This document shows, one piece after another, positions 63,912-64,000 of a stretch of 64,000 nucleotides of DNA (its first letter is position 1; every line of letters begins with the position of its first letter). A program made the position numbers and the translations under genes. This stretch comes from UTCHB3 sp964371075 (lineage in GTDB: Bacteria; Bacteroidota; Ignavibacteria; Ignavibacteriales; Ignavibacteriaceae): the NCBI GenBank assembly GCA_964371075.1, contig CAYJKN010000004.1, positions 248,001-312,000 of the forward strand. The letters are read 5' to 3'. The notes below the pieces were generated by a model, which saw only the letters and a list, made by a program, of their open reading frames with translations, had not been told where the DNA came from and made no database searches.

Positions 63912-64000
63912 ATGATGGGCAGATATTTATTTACAAAATTAGATCCTTATGACATCACAGTTTATAAAAATGTCAAAGTTGAATTATCTGAAGAATTGTT
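63912..64000 (+). CDS. Partial ORF at right edge, unknown
   Basis: After TTTTAGGTGAT, a frame starts MMGRYLFTKLDPYDI and runs off the window without a stop. It is too short to assign a function. Confidence 0.5.
   Translation, partial: MMGRYLFTKLDPYDITVYKNVKVELSEEL

Larger units (their letters stand above)
54821..64000. mobile_element. Integrated prophage-like element, left part
   Basis: It begins at the tRNA-Thr fragment and a tyrosine integrase. A leftward lysogeny-type block (repressor to integrase) faces a rightward early block with phage-like small genes, many ATGA overlaps, a RecF/SMC-like ATPase and a ParB-like protein. No structural or lysis genes lie in the window, so a conjugative or satellite element cannot be excluded. 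The right end and the intact tRNA copy are past 64000. Confidence 0.8.

Overview
The window looks like a chromosome segment from an Ignavibacteria-type member of the Bacteroidota/Chlorobi group. The evidence is a large set of exported proteins with C-terminal type IX secretion (T9SS) sorting domains. Seven of them carry the NYPNPFNP signature that is typical of Ignavibacteria. Other supports are AT-rich DNA, many starts without a strong Shine-Dalgarno, and a possible PorZ-like T9SS component. This placement is inferred from motifs, not from a database search.

Layout. 1-2.9 kb holds sugar-nucleotide and glycosyltransferase genes, an atypical SDR and a secreted nuclease. 3-7.5 kb has a WYL regulator and three T9SS cargo proteins. 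7.6-22.4 kb is a respiratory and secretory block. It contains a T9SS-exported 9-heme cytochrome, an 18/19-heme cytochrome fused to a cytochrome b membrane domain, a GMP reductase-like gene, two large T9SS proteins (one with an apparent frameshift), a 13-heme anchored cytochrome and a NapC/NirT-type cytochrome. Together these could carry electrons from menaquinol out to the cell surface. 22.6-31.4 kb has a lipoprotein, a hybrid histidine kinase, DUF4920 and PepSY proteins, a beta-propeller T9SS protein, ribH, a PHP phosphoesterase and a Crp/Fnr regulator. 31.6-44.5 kb is mostly housekeeping (gap, pgk, rhomboid, uvrA, YigZ, eno, tRNA-Arg). 44.8-49.5 kb has two more T9SS proteins. 49.7-53.3 kb is a two-component cluster, followed by a menC-like enolase-superfamily gene.

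From 54.8 kb to the right edge lies an integrated mobile element, most likely a prophage or phage-like island. Its left end is the 3' half of a tRNA-Thr gene, next to a tyrosine integrase. A leftward block carries integrase, a retropepsin-like protease, small exported proteins and an S24 (CI-like) repressor. A rightward early operon starts at a sigma70-like promoter whose spacer holds a perfect 15-bp operator palindrome. It runs through DNA-binding proteins, a small membrane protein, a RecF/SMC-like ATPase, a zinc-ribbon protein and a ParB-like protein, with many ATGA start/stop overlaps. The right end of the element is outside the window.

The most notable points are the multiheme cytochrome set, the intact operator/promoter of the mobile element, the unexplained exported cargo between repressor and integrase, and a tandem duplication that created an 8-codon upstream ORF coupled to a TPR-protein gene.
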